From Candidatus Binatus soli (GTDB lineage: Bacteria; Desulfobacterota; Binatia; Binatales; Binataceae), in assembly GCA_002479255.1 (NCBI GenBank), contig DLMJ01000005.1, positions 1 to 64,000 of the forward strand: DNA of 64,000 nt, given 5' to 3'. The notes beneath the pieces were generated by a model that did no database searches, was not told where the DNA came from, and was given only the letters and a program-made list of their open reading frames with translations. This document shows, piece by piece, positions 25,668 to 34,000 of the stretch. How positions within the stretch are numbered: the stretch's first letter is position 1; the number at the start of each line of letters is the position of its first letter. A program made the position numbers and the translations under genes.

Positions 25668-26879
25668 ATGGACCGTCCGCTTGAGGGCGTCAGAGTCGTC
25701 GAAGTTGCGATGTGGGTCGCAGGCCCGTCCACCACCGCCGTGATGGGCGACTGGGGCGCCGACGTTATCAAGCTCGAAGACCCGGCCACCGGAGACCCGA
25801 TTCGCGGCCTCGTTACGCGCACCATGGGCGATCCCAACGCGCGCATCCGTCCGCCGTTTGAACTCGACAATCGCAACAAACGCTCGGTCGCCGTTGACTT
25901 GCGCCGCCCCGACGGCCACGCCTTCGCGCTCAAGCTGATCGAACACGCCGACGTCTTCGTCACCAGCCTGCGCCTCGACGCCATCGAGCGCATGAAACTC
26001 GACTACGCGACCCTCTCCGCAAAAAATCCGCGGCTCATCTACGCGTCGATCAACGGCTACGGGCATCGCGGACCCGATCGCAATCGCCCTGCCTACGACT
26101 ACGCCGCCGCGTGGGCGCGCTCGGGCCTGATGGCGACGATCGCCGAGCCGGGACAGTCGCCGCCTGGGCAGCGGCCCGCGATGATCGATCACGCCGTCGG
26201 CCTGGGTCTGGCGGGCGCAATCTCAGCCGCCCTGCTCGCACGCGAGCGTAGCGGCCGCGGCCGCGAGGTCAACATCTCGCTGTTCTCGATGGGCCTGTGG
26301 ATGAACGCGTCGGATCTTACCATCGGCCTCATGACCGGCTTTTCTCCCCGATCCGAGTCGCGCACCCAGCGCATTAATCCGCTGTGGAGTTCCTATCGAT
26401 GCGCCGACGCGCGATGGATTTACTTCGTGATGATTCAGAGCGATCGCTATTGGCCGGATTTCTGCCTCGCGCTCGGCAAACCGGATTGGCTGAACGACCC
26501 GCGTTTCAAGGATTCAGTCGCGCGCGCGCAAAACTGCGCCGCGCTCACAGACGAAATAGATCGCGCGATTGCGGCGAGGAGCTGCGACGATTGGGCGCCG
26601 ATTTTCGATCGCCACAATCTCATCTGGGCCCCTGTGCGCACCGACGCCGAAGTGCTCGACGATCCGCAGGCCGAAGCTATCGGCGCTTTCGCCGCCGTGG
26701 ACCATCCGAATATTCCCGGATGCCGCGTCGTGAACAGCCCCGTCGAGTTTGGCGACTCCCACCCACTGCCCCATCGTGCGGCCCCCGAACTGGGCCAGCA
26801 TACCGAGGAAGTCGCGCTTGAAATGGGCCTGACGTGGGACGAGATCGCGCGTCTCAAAGCCTCCGGCGCCTTGGGTTAG
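25668..26879 (+). CDS. CaiB/BaiF family (class III) CoA-transferase
   Basis: A 403-residue class III CoA-transferase, which moves CoA between carboxylic acids through an aspartyl-CoA intermediate. The N-terminal LEGVRVVEVAMWVAGP, the GADVIKLEDPATGDPIRG motif and RNKRSVAVDLRRPDG are family signatures; the catalytic Asp is expected in RPAYDYAAAWARSG near residue 145. WAPVRTDAEVLDDPQAEAIGAF is the typical C-terminal closure. The start follows GGGAG. The substrate is unknown; the acyl-CoA cluster 4 kb further on suggests a shared catabolic theme, which is inference. Confidence 0.92.
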   Translation: MDRPLEGVRVVEVAMWVAGPSTTAVMGDWGADVIKLEDPATGDPIRGLVTRTMGDPNARIRPPFELDNRNKRSVAVDLRRPDGHAFALKLIEHADVFVTSLRLDAIERMKLDYATLSAKNPRLIYASINGYGHRGPDRNRPAYDYAAAWARSGLMATIAEPGQSPPGQRPAMIDHAVGLGLAGAISAALLARERSGRGREVNISLFSMGLWMNASDLTIGLMTGFSPRSESRTQRINPLWSSYRCADARWIYFVMIQSDRYWPDFCLALGKPDWLNDPRFKDSVARAQNCAALTDEIDRAIAARSCDDWAPIFDRHNLIWAPVRTDAEVLDDPQAEAIGAFAAVDHPNIPGCRVVNSPVEFGDSHPLPHRAAPELGQHTEEVALEMGLTWDEIARLKASGALG

Positions 26880-26989
26880 ATTTCCATCTGTACGATGCAC
26901 CAAACCCGCTACTGACAGGCGATTTTGAACTTCGTGTGCAATCAAAACGCCATTATAAAACTGCACTTTCCTGAAAAGGTTTGACTCTG

Positions 26990-27052
26990 ATGAACGCGCC
27001 TCCGTATGATCTTTATCACCTGTCAGCGGAGGTCGCCTGCTCGTGCGAATGA
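26990..27052 (+). CDS. Possible 20-residue leader peptide
   Basis: An ATG at 26990 opens a 20-codon frame (MNAPPYDLYHLSAEVACSCE) that ends inside the start region of the following zincin-like gene, with the stop overlapping its internal ATG (ATGA at 27049-27052). An AT-rich CATTATAAAA lies 35 bases upstream. It may couple translation, but such short frames arise by chance and no strong ribosome binding site is seen. Confidence 0.2.
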   Translation: MNAPPYDLYHLSAEVACSCE

Positions 27053-27573
27053 TTGTTCCTCCTGTCGCTCATCGCCGCGAAATCGATCGCAACCTCGCCG
27101 AATTTTTCCGCGGCCATCGCGCCGCGCATTTCAACCGCGCCATTTCCTCGATGTGCCGATACTTCAAACTGCGCCGCCCGCGTGTCAAATGGTTCGAGTA
27201 TATCGATTGGGGCAAGACCGCCGGCCGCACCTACGAAGACGGCCGCATCCATCTCGTGCATCCCGAAAACTGGAAACGCGGACGCGTCTATTTCAGCGAG
27301 CGCCTGTGGATTCAAATGATCTACCACGAGATGGGTCATTTCCTGTTCTGGTCTGACGCCGAGCGCAAGGCCGACCTGTTCTCGCGCCGGATGGTGACCG
27401 GGCTTAAAGTCCCCGGCCGCCGTAGTGCATCGCGCTCGCGCATGCGGGCGGGAATCTCGAGCACGCGTCGCGCTGCAAATCGCGTCCGCAAGCGCCGCCC
27501 GCGTATTTCGATCGCACGAAAATCGAGGCGCTCTGCGCGGATCGACGCTCGCAAATCTCGCCGGGTTGCCTGA
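27043..27573 (+). CDS. HExxH zincin-like protein with basic tail
   Basis: A 176-residue protein with the metal-binding motif HEMGH at residues 95-99 (LWIQMIYHEMGHFLFW), followed 11 residues later by ERKADLFSRRM, where the acidic residue could be the third ligand. This is the layout of small gluzincin-type putative metallopeptidases encoded in phage and chromosomal contexts. The last 50 residues are almost all Arg, Ser, Lys and Ala. No signal peptide is present. GTG at 27043 was chosen because GGAGGT lies nine bases upstream; ATG at 27049 is the alternative. The stop overlaps the start of the next gene. Confidence 0.65.
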   Translation: MRMIVPPVAHRREIDRNLAEFFRGHRAAHFNRAISSMCRYFKLRRPRVKWFEYIDWGKTAGRTYEDGRIHLVHPENWKRGRVYFSERLWIQMIYHEMGHFLFWSDAERKADLFSRRMVTGLKVPGRRSASRSRMRAGISSTRRAANRVRKRRPRISIARKSRRSARIDARKSRRVA

Positions 27574-28124
27574 TGCCGCAAAAGCCCAACGTCGAAAACC
27601 GCTGGTGGGTCGAAACCACCTTCAAGAAACCCAAAAAGGCCAAGTCCGAAACTGAGATGCCGCAGTTGCCGGTCGCGATGGCCTTTTACCAGGTCGCGCG
27701 CGATTACGATCAGGATCGCGCCAAGGAAGACCTGACCGACAACAACCTGCGCGTCGCGCGCGAGGCCAATCCTCCGCAGGGAGATTGGGCCTACGTCGCG
27801 ATGACCGAGCAGCATGCGCCGCCCAATGTCATCAAGCGCGTCAAGGACGAGTTTCGCCTCCCGCGCGAGGCGCGCGGCATCGTAATCGATCACGGGCGCG
27901 TCGTGCGCCTGCTGATTTGCGGCCCGCAGCTCGAGGACTGGATGATCGACATCACGCTCGGCGAGGAGCCGTCGGTCGATGCGTACGTATGGTCCGTGAT
28001 GCATCGCGAGCGAATCTTCCGCCGCGCCGAGGACGCGCTGCGCCAGGCGCGCAAATGGGCCGTCAACCTGCTCCAGTTCCCTCCCCAGCGCGACGAGCCC
28101 TTCCGCGGCTCCCTGCTGGTCTAG
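27573..28124 (+). CDS. Hypothetical protein, partner of the zincin-like gene
   Basis: A 183-residue soluble protein of no recognised family. Its start overlaps the upstream stop by one base (TGATG), so the two products are probably made in step. The N-terminal 30 residues are Lys/Pro-rich, then a mixed alpha/beta pattern follows with DWAYVAMTEQHAPPNVIKRVKDEF and VVRLLICGPQLEDWMIDITLGEEP, and a C-terminal helix rich in Arg/Ala. It ends 62 bases before the FtsX-like permease. Confidence 0.6.
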   Translation: MPQKPNVENRWWVETTFKKPKKAKSETEMPQLPVAMAFYQVARDYDQDRAKEDLTDNNLRVAREANPPQGDWAYVAMTEQHAPPNVIKRVKDEFRLPREARGIVIDHGRVVRLLICGPQLEDWMIDITLGEEPSVDAYVWSVMHRERIFRRAEDALRQARKWAVNLLQFPPQRDEPFRGSLLV

Positions 28125-28186
28125 CCAAGCTTCGCGTTCAGGGTAAGCTCGATTGTGGACTTGACCCTCCACCGCTCGGTTGCGCC

Positions 28187-29332
28187 ATGAAATACCTGTC
28201 GCTCGTGCTCATAAACCTGACCCGCAACAAGCGGCGCACGATTCTTACCACGCTGTCGATCACCGTCTCGGTATTCATCTTCGCGTCCCTGATCAGCCTG
28301 CCGGGACTGCTCAACCAGGTCCTGCGCGACCGCGCCAACTCGCTGCGCCTGATCTGTCACAGCAAGGCGGGCTTCTACTATATGTTGCCCGAAGCGTATC
28401 GCCGGCAGATCGAAAAAGTTGCACACGTGGAGGCAGTGGCCGGCTACAGCGTCTTCATGGGAACCTACCGCGATCCGAACGAGCAGATCGGCATCCTCGC
28501 CACCGACGACGATCATATCCCCGAAATCTTTCCCGATTGGGAAGTCAGCGCGGAAGCCGAACGCGAATTCAAAAGCATGCGCACCGCAGGCCTCGTCGGA
28601 GCCACCTTGATGAAGATTTACGGCTGGAAAGTCGGCGACACGATCATGCTGCGCGGTACGGTGTATCCGGTCGATCTGCAACTGACAATTGTGGGCGTGC
28701 TGAACGAGAAAGCCGCAGGGCCTCAAATTATTTTCAGGCGCGACTACATGGAAGAACTGCTGGGCAGGCCCGGCACCGCGAACCTGTTCTGGGTGAAAAT
28801 AGACCGCTCGCAATCGGCGCCCGAGGTGATCGCCGCAATCGATGAAATGTTCGCCAATTCGGCGCACGAGACGGCCACCGAAACCGAAGTCGCGCTGATC
28901 AAGAGCGAGATGGCCGGCAATCTTGCCCTTCTGGTTAATGGCGCAAAATTTCTTGCGGTGATCGTGATCTTCACGATCGCGCTGGTCGCCGTCAACACGG
29001 CTGCGATGGCGGTGCGCGAACGGCGCCACGAGATGGCGGTGATGCGCGCGATTGGATTCACGCGCAACTCGATCATTGCGCGAATCCTCGTCGAGGGACT
29101 GGTCGTCGGCATGGCCGGCGGTGTCCTCGGATGCGCCTTGGCGCTCCTGGGATTCGAACTGTTGCCGCACGTTTCCGGAGCGCTCGGTCCGCTCGCGCTC
29201 TCCCTGACGCTATCGCCGCGAATCGTTGCCTACAGCTTCATGATCGCCGCCCTGATCGGAGCAGCCAGCGGGTTCATACCTGCGACTCTGGCCACCCGCG
29301 GCGACATTTCGACCGAACTCCGCGCCGTGTAA
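28187..29332 (+). CDS. FtsX/MacB-type ABC transporter permease, no ATPase nearby
   Basis: A 381-residue inner-membrane permease with the MacB/LolC topology: an N-terminal helix (INLTRNKRRTILTTLSITVSVFIFAS), a periplasmic domain (about residues 45-240) and three C-terminal helices. Typical C-terminal signatures are VNTAAMAVRERRHEMAVMRAIGFTRNSIIARILVEG and the closing FIPATLATRGDISTELR. Such permeases normally pair with an ATPase of the LolD/MacB class and act in lipoprotein release, export or mechanotransmission. No ATPase gene lies within several kb on either side, so it must use a distant partner or none. Confidence 0.85.
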   Translation: MKYLSLVLINLTRNKRRTILTTLSITVSVFIFASLISLPGLLNQVLRDRANSLRLICHSKAGFYYMLPEAYRRQIEKVAHVEAVAGYSVFMGTYRDPNEQIGILATDDDHIPEIFPDWEVSAEAEREFKSMRTAGLVGATLMKIYGWKVGDTIMLRGTVYPVDLQLTIVGVLNEKAAGPQIIFRRDYMEELLGRPGTANLFWVKIDRSQSAPEVIAAIDEMFANSAHETATETEVALIKSEMAGNLALLVNGAKFLAVIVIFTIALVAVNTAAMAVRERRHEMAVMRAIGFTRNSIIARILVEGLVVGMAGGVLGCALALLGFELLPHVSGALGPLALSLTLSPRIVAYSFMIAALIGAASGFIPATLATRGDISTELRAV

Positions 29333-29363
29333 GGCCCCTTCGAGGCCGCTCAGCCTCACGGTC

Positions 29364-30638
29364 TTAATCAGGCTGCGATTTACCAGAATCGAGGCAACAC
29401 TTCTTGTATTTCAGGCCGCTGCCACAGGGGCAAGGGTCGTTCCGCCCTGTTCGAGGAGAGGCTTCGCCATCCTCGGAGCGCAGATGATCCATGAGCCGTT
29501 CCACTGGTACGCCTGACCGCATCAGCGACGCGATCTTCCGCAGGCGTGGGCGGCTATGGGTGAAAAACTTTTTCAGGCCCGGGCAAAGATAGTTAAGACC
29601 CTGTTCGCCGTCGGGTGTCCGGGCAAACCGGTCCTTTGGACACCCGCCATTGCACGACTTCAGGACCTCGCAATCCCGGCAGTATTGGGGCAGTCCGTCC
29701 CGCTTCTTGCGTCCGAATTCGCGCTGCGCCGGGTCCTCCAGTATTTCCACGAGCGGTGTTTCGAGAATGTTCCCGATGCGGTGCTCCGGATCGACAAAAT
29801 GATCGCAGGAGTAGAAATCTCCGTTATGCTCGACGACCACGACATCGCCGCAGGTCTCCTTGAAAATGCACAAAGCATGCTCCACCCCGAGCAAGGGTCT
29901 GAGCGCCTCATCGAAGTTCTGGATGGCGATCCGGCCGATATCGTGCCTGAACCACTCGTCGAAAATCGTGCACAGGAACTCTCCGTAGGCTTCTGCCGGC
30001 GCCGTCTCCGCGCTTACCCCGCTCCCGCCTTGCCGCGCGACCAGCGGAAGGAATTGCAGGAACTCCACGCCGAGCTCCTTGAAAAAGCGATAAACCGCAG
30101 TCGGCTGCCCGACGTTCCCACGATGCACGACGCACAGCACGTCGCATGGAATCCGGTAGCGCTTCAAGAGCCGGATGGACTGGATCACCCGCTTGTGGGT
30201 CGTACCGCCGCCCTTGGTCACGCGATAGCGGTCGTGGAGCGCCTTCGGTCCGTCGATGCTGATGCCGACCTGGAAGCGTTCCGCGGCGAGGAAGCGGCAC
30301 CATTCGTCGTCGATCAGCGTGCCGTTGGTCTGAATGCCATTGAGGATCTGCCGTCCCGCAGGTCGGTGCTTGCGCTGGAGCTCGACGATTCGGCGGAAAT
30401 AATCGAGCCCTAGGATGGTCGGCTCGCCGCCGTGCCACTCGAAGAAAATCATGTCCTTAGGGCAGGCCTCGATGTGCTGGACGATGTAGCGCTCCAGCAG
30501 ATCATCGGTCATCCGAAGCGATCCGCCGTTCGGATACAGGGCCGACTTGTCGAGGTAATAGCAGTAGCTACAGTCGAGGTTGCAGACCGCGCCCGCCGGT
30601 TTTGCCATCACCTGGAATTCCCGCGAAGCTGCCACCAT
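29364..30638 (-). CDS. Radical SAM/SPASM enzyme, anaerobic sulfatase-maturating type, with SEC-C tail
   Basis: A 424-residue radical SAM protein. The SAM-cluster motif CNLDCSYCYYLDKS has Cys19, Cys23 and Cys26; WHGGEPTILG and NGIQTNGTLID match anSME/YidF-type formylglycine-generating enzymes. The SPASM region has CDHFVDPEHRIGNI, then CRDCEVLKSCNGGCPKDR. The last 20 residues are a SEC-C zinc motif (GRNDPCPCGSGLKYKKCC, about residues 401-418). anSME oxidises an active-site Cys or Ser of a sulfatase to formylglycine, but no sulfatase is in the window. A different peptide substrate is therefore possible. It converges with the FtsX-like gene. Confidence 0.88.
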   Translation of the reverse strand: MVAASREFQVMAKPAGAVCNLDCSYCYYLDKSALYPNGGSLRMTDDLLERYIVQHIEACPKDMIFFEWHGGEPTILGLDYFRRIVELQRKHRPAGRQILNGIQTNGTLIDDEWCRFLAAERFQVGISIDGPKALHDRYRVTKGGGTTHKRVIQSIRLLKRYRIPCDVLCVVHRGNVGQPTAVYRFFKELGVEFLQFLPLVARQGGSGVSAETAPAEAYGEFLCTIFDEWFRHDIGRIAIQNFDEALRPLLGVEHALCIFKETCGDVVVVEHNGDFYSCDHFVDPEHRIGNILETPLVEILEDPAQREFGRKKRDGLPQYCRDCEVLKSCNGGCPKDRFARTPDGEQGLNYLCPGLKKFFTHSRPRLRKIASLMRSGVPVERLMDHLRSEDGEASPRTGRNDPCPCGSGLKYKKCCLDSGKSQPD

Positions 30639-30741
30639 TCAGTGATACACTCCCCACCTGGCGTGAGCTATCAAAAAAGAGGCAGTTGAATCTGCACGTC
30701 GGGCGACAAACAGGGACGCGGTAGCGCGCCGATTCTGTCTG

Positions 30742-31161
30742 CTACTTTCTGAACTCGACGGTCGCCGTCCCTGTCACGAGGCGCTCCGACTCCTCGTTTT
30801 CCATCCAGACGTCGATCTCGGTCGTGCGCTCTTCGGGATTCTTGTTCGTGATAAAGCCGTGAATCGTGACCGTGTGATCGGGTTGCACCGGCACGCGATA
30901 GGTCGTGTTCATCCGCGTCAGCCACGCATTGCTCGAGCCGATCCAGTCCGTCACCAGCTTCGAGAGCAGTCCGAGGCTCATGTTGCCCGGGATGATCATC
31001 CCGGGCAGCCCTTCCTTCCTGGCGGCTTCATCGTCGGTGAAGCGTCCCGCGCCTTCACCCATGCCCATCGTCCTGGCGTAGGCGCGGCACTGATCCTTGC
31101 TCACGAACAGCTCAAGCGGGCCGAGCGTGTCGCCGATATTGATCTCTTCGAAACTATTCAC
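30742..31161 (-). CDS. MaoC-like hot-dog dehydratase
   Basis: A 139-residue single hot-dog protein of the MaoC/(R)-specific enoyl-CoA hydratase group. IGDTLGPLELFVSKDQCRAYA and the segment FTDDEAARKEGLPGMIIPG correspond to the substrate-binding helix; the canonical D-x4-H dyad is changed to PGNMS around residue 59, so catalytic His is missing and it may be the partner subunit of a heterodimer. It starts with GTG at 31161, 28 bases after the adjacent MaoC-N protein, which supports a two-subunit hydratase. It is the last gene of the acyl-CoA cluster. Confidence 0.8.
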   Translation of the reverse strand: MNSFEEINIGDTLGPLELFVSKDQCRAYARTMGMGEGAGRFTDDEAARKEGLPGMIIPGNMSLGLLSKLVTDWIGSSNAWLTRMNTTYRVPVQPDHTVTIHGFITNKNPEERTTEIDVWMENEESERLVTGTATVEFRK

Positions 31162-31189
31162 GCAATTCGACTTCCCGATCCCGATGCGC

Positions 31190-31636
31190 TCAGGGGCGGT
31201 TCATGAAGCGATGGTCGATATGGGCCAGCACTTGATCGTTCTGGTTCTTCAGTGTCGAGCGGATTACGACGAACACCATCGTGCCCGTCCGTCCCGTTTT
31301 CTCGTAGATTTCCTTTACGTGCGAGCTGAGCGTTACCTGGTCGCCTGGCCTTATCGGCGCGACGAACTCGACATCCTTGCCGGCGTCGAAGCCGCGCAGT
31401 CCGAAGCGCGGAACGTTGTCGAAGAAATGCCGCCCGTTGCGGAACGTCACCGCGAACGACGGCGGCGCGACGATCCCTCCGTACGGGCCTTTTTTCGCCG
31501 CCTCCTCGTCCGTGTATATCGGATTGGTCTCGCCGAGCGCCGCGCAGTACCGTTTTATCTTGTCGGCCTTGACTTCGACCGGCTCGGTGATTTCGAAGGT
31601 CTTGTTGATCAGCGCCGGATCGTAATTCACTGCCAT
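31190..31636 (-). CDS. MaoC N-terminal-type dehydratase (FAS1-like hot-dog)
   Basis: A 148-residue hot-dog protein of the MaoC_dehydrat_N type: INKTFEITEPVEVKADKIKRYCAALGETNPIYTDEE is a clear match to the N-terminal half of two-domain hydratases, and GGIVAPPSFAVTF follows at the substrate pocket. RHFFDNVPRFGLRGFDAGKDVEFVAPIRPGDQV is also typical. In the mycobacterial ChsH1-ChsH2 steroid side-chain hydratase one subunit has this form. Pairing with the MaoC protein immediately downstream is likely. Confidence 0.85.
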   Translation of the reverse strand: MAVNYDPALINKTFEITEPVEVKADKIKRYCAALGETNPIYTDEEAAKKGPYGGIVAPPSFAVTFRNGRHFFDNVPRFGLRGFDAGKDVEFVAPIRPGDQVTLSSHVKEIYEKTGRTGTMVFVVIRSTLKNQNDQVLAHIDHRFMNRP

Positions 31637-31674
31637 CTTGATTTTCTCACTGTCTTGCTATCGCAGTCGCGGCG

Positions 31675-32358
31675 TTACCTGGATTCCATCGCGACCGCAT
31701 GCGGCACGGTTTTGCGCCGCGGCCGGAAATCCACCGGCTCGTAATTGCCGGTCTTCAATTCCCGCACCAGGTCGTCGATCGTCTTGATGTACGCGCTGAA
31801 TTTTGTCGCGCACAGCCCTATCAGGCTCACCAGATGGCTGTCGGAACCGCCGGTCGCGGCAAAACCGTATTTCGCGATCAATTCCGCGCTGCGCTCGTCC
31901 TCGCCCTTGCGCGAGCCGCCGTTCAGCGCCTCGACCGCGACCACGTTCTCCAGCGGCGGCCTCGATTGATAGTGCTCGTAGAGCCCGATATTGGGGCGGC
32001 CGGGATGACACGGCACGACAATTCCGCCCATGCGCGCCACTTCATCGATCAAGGTCTGCGCGTCGAGCCGCACGTCGGCAAAATCGAAGCGCGCCACCAT
32101 GTCATCGTTCACCCCGAACACGAGCATGTGTCCGTAGTTGGTCTCGACTTCCGACGCGCGCAGCACCAACGTTCCGAATTTGTCCTCGAGATGGCGGTAG
32201 TCGGCGTCGCGATTGAACTGGCGATGCTCGGTCAGGACGATTCCATCGACCGGCCGCTCGGCCTGACGCAGCTTGATCCAGTTGAGGTACGCCTCTACCG
32301 GTGCGCGGCTGTCTTCCGATGCTTCGCTATGCGTGTGCAGATCAAGGATTGTACTCAC
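31675..32358 (-). CDS. PHP-domain metal-dependent phosphoesterase-like protein
   Basis: A 227-residue PHP-fold protein. Metal ligands: LDLHTHSEAS (His8, His10), LTEH near residue 45, the Glu in RASEVETNYGHML, VVPCHPGRPN, and GGSDSHLVS near 190. The family includes histidinol phosphatase and polymerase-associated nucleases; this short form is usually a phosphoesterase of unknown substrate. It starts with GTG at 32358 after GAGGTGAGGG. It is embedded between the DUF35 and MaoC-N genes of the acyl-CoA cluster, where a phosphatase has no obvious role. Confidence 0.85.
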   Translation of the reverse strand: MSTILDLHTHSEASEDSRAPVEAYLNWIKLRQAERPVDGIVLTEHRQFNRDADYRHLEDKFGTLVLRASEVETNYGHMLVFGVNDDMVARFDFADVRLDAQTLIDEVARMGGIVVPCHPGRPNIGLYEHYQSRPPLENVVAVEALNGGSRKGEDERSAELIAKYGFAATGGSDSHLVSLIGLCATKFSAYIKTIDDLVRELKTGNYEPVDFRPRRKTVPHAVAMESR

Positions 32359-32371
32359 CAGGATTGAGCCC

Positions 32372-32800
32372 TCACCTCGCCGGGCGAAATTTCGCGAGCG
32401 TCACCGCGGGCGTGACGTCCTCGAATACGACCTCGACGGGCATCCCTATTTTAGCCTGTTCCGGCCGGCAGTCGACAAGGTTGGTGAGCATTTTCACGCC
32501 CTCTTCCAACTCGACGTACGCCATGATGTACGGTATCGATTCGCGAAACCCCGGTGCCTGGTTCTGATACGTCGTGGTGAAGGTATAGACCTTGCCGCGC
32601 CCGCTGCATTTTATCCATTGCACCTGCGACGACATGCAATTCGTGCACAGCGCGCGCGGATAGTAGCGGATGTCGCCGCAAGTTGCGCATTTCTGGATGT
32701 AAAGTTCGTGCCGTTGAAGCGCCTCCCACCACGGACGGTTCTCTTCGTCGAGATGCGGGAGCGGCTTCGAGTATTTTTTCGCTTGCGTCTGTTCCACCAT
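32372..32800 (-). CDS. DUF35 zinc-ribbon / OB-fold acyl-CoA partner protein
   Basis: A 142-residue protein with an N-terminal helix, a rubredoxin-like zinc ribbon (CATCG at about residues 38-42 and CTNCM at 52-56) and a C-terminal OB-fold with GRGKVYTFTTTY and PYIMAYVELEEG. DUF35 proteins bind acyl-CoA and act as obligate partners of SCP2-type thiolases, for example in HMG-CoA synthesis or in retro-aldol cleavage by Ltp2-ChsH2. It lies 21 bases downstream of the thiolase gene. Confidence 0.9.
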   Translation of the reverse strand: MVEQTQAKKYSKPLPHLDEENRPWWEALQRHELYIQKCATCGDIRYYPRALCTNCMSSQVQWIKCSGRGKVYTFTTTYQNQAPGFRESIPYIMAYVELEEGVKMLTNLVDCRPEQAKIGMPVEVVFEDVTPAVTLAKFRPAR

Positions 32801-32821
32801 GATTTATCGTCCGCCCCGAGG

Positions 32822-33985
32822 TTACTGATTGCTGAGGATAAGCGTCGCGCCCGAATGGCGCGTGCCGAGCGCGCCGCCGGTGCCGTGCGCGAGTGCGATT
32901 TCGCAATCCTTGACCTGCCGCGGACCGCATTCGCCGCGCAGTTGCTTGGCCGCCTCGATCACCAGGAAGATTCCGCGCATCCCCGGATGGTTCGACGACA
33001 ACCCCCCGCCGTCGGTGTTGATCGGAAATTCGCCGTCGAAGCGCAGCCTTCCGCCCGACACGAACGCGCCGCCTTCGCCGCGCTTGCAAAAGCCGAGATT
33101 CTCCAGCGTGGCCAGCACGGTGATCGTGAACGAGTCGTAGATCATCGCCATGTCGATGTCCTTGTGCGCGACGCCCGCGCGCTCGAACGCAAGCCGGCCC
33201 GATTGCGCCGCCGCGATTTCCAGAAAATCGCGCTGCCCGCGCGCCGCGTGCCGCACCGTCTCGCCCGCGCCAAGAATGTAAACCGGCTTCTTCTTCAAAT
33301 CGCGCGTGCGCTCCGCCGACGTGATCACCAGCGCGCCGCCGCCGTCGCTGATGATGCAACAATCCAGCAGATGCAGCGGCGACGAGATGATTCGCGACGC
33401 GAGTACGTCTTCCACCGTGATCGGGTCTCGGTACTTCGCGGCCGGATTCATGGACGCATGCAGCCGCGTCGTGACCGCTATTTCGGCCAGCTGCGCCGAG
33501 GTCGTCCCGTAGTCATGCATATGGCGCTGCGCGACCATCGCATACGCCCCGACGGTCGTCGGCCCGAACGGAATCTCGTACTGGTCGCACGGATCGCCTG
33601 CGCCGCCGCGTTCTCCGCCCGTGCCAATCGCAAACCGCGACGAGGCCGCCGTCGAGCCATAGACCACCACGCATACGTCGCACAGCCCGGCGTGGATGGC
33701 GGCCGCCGCGTGCGCGGTGTGCGCCACGAACGACGACCCGCCGATCGAAGTCGAGTCGACAAAGTTCGGCGTCAGGTTCAGGTAATCGCAGAAGCCGACG
33801 ATTCCCATCCCGCTCATCCCCATTCCGGTCGTGCACAGCCCGTTTACGTCCTTGATCGTCAACCCGGCGTCGTCCAGCGCGCCACGCAGGCTCTCCGCCA
33901 TTATCTGAAACAGACTTTTGTCCGGCGCGAAGCGGGTGGGATGCTCGAACACGCCGGCCACTGCGGTTTTGCGGCTTAAACTCAT
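32822..33985 (-). CDS. SCP2-like thiolase (lipid-transfer-protein thiolase / aldolase type)
   Basis: A 387-residue thiolase-superfamily protein of the SCP2/Ltp group. In place of the nucleophilic Cys it has VDSTSIGGSSFVAHTAHAAAAI near residue 90, so the classic Claisen Cys is replaced by Gly/Ser. Glycine-rich NTDGGGLSSNHPGM and the C-terminal ALAHGTGGALGTRHSG (active-site His) are preserved. Loss of the Cys is the state of the retro-aldolase Ltp2, which cleaves 3-hydroxy side chains of steroid-CoA with a DUF35 partner. The neighbouring DUF35 and two MaoC proteins fit that set. The actual substrate is unknown. Confidence 0.88.
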   Translation of the reverse strand: MSLSRKTAVAGVFEHPTRFAPDKSLFQIMAESLRGALDDAGLTIKDVNGLCTTGMGMSGMGIVGFCDYLNLTPNFVDSTSIGGSSFVAHTAHAAAAIHAGLCDVCVVVYGSTAASSRFAIGTGGERGGAGDPCDQYEIPFGPTTVGAYAMVAQRHMHDYGTTSAQLAEIAVTTRLHASMNPAAKYRDPITVEDVLASRIISSPLHLLDCCIISDGGGALVITSAERTRDLKKKPVYILGAGETVRHAARGQRDFLEIAAAQSGRLAFERAGVAHKDIDMAMIYDSFTITVLATLENLGFCKRGEGGAFVSGGRLRFDGEFPINTDGGGLSSNHPGMRGIFLVIEAAKQLRGECGPRQVKDCEIALAHGTGGALGTRHSGATLILSNQ

Positions 33986-34000
33986 CTCGAATTCCTATCT

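Noticed and set aside
32273..33979. Long open frame of 568 codons on the plus strand
   Set aside because: It is antisense to the thiolase and DUF35 genes, both of which have clear motifs; the antisense product does not look like a protein.
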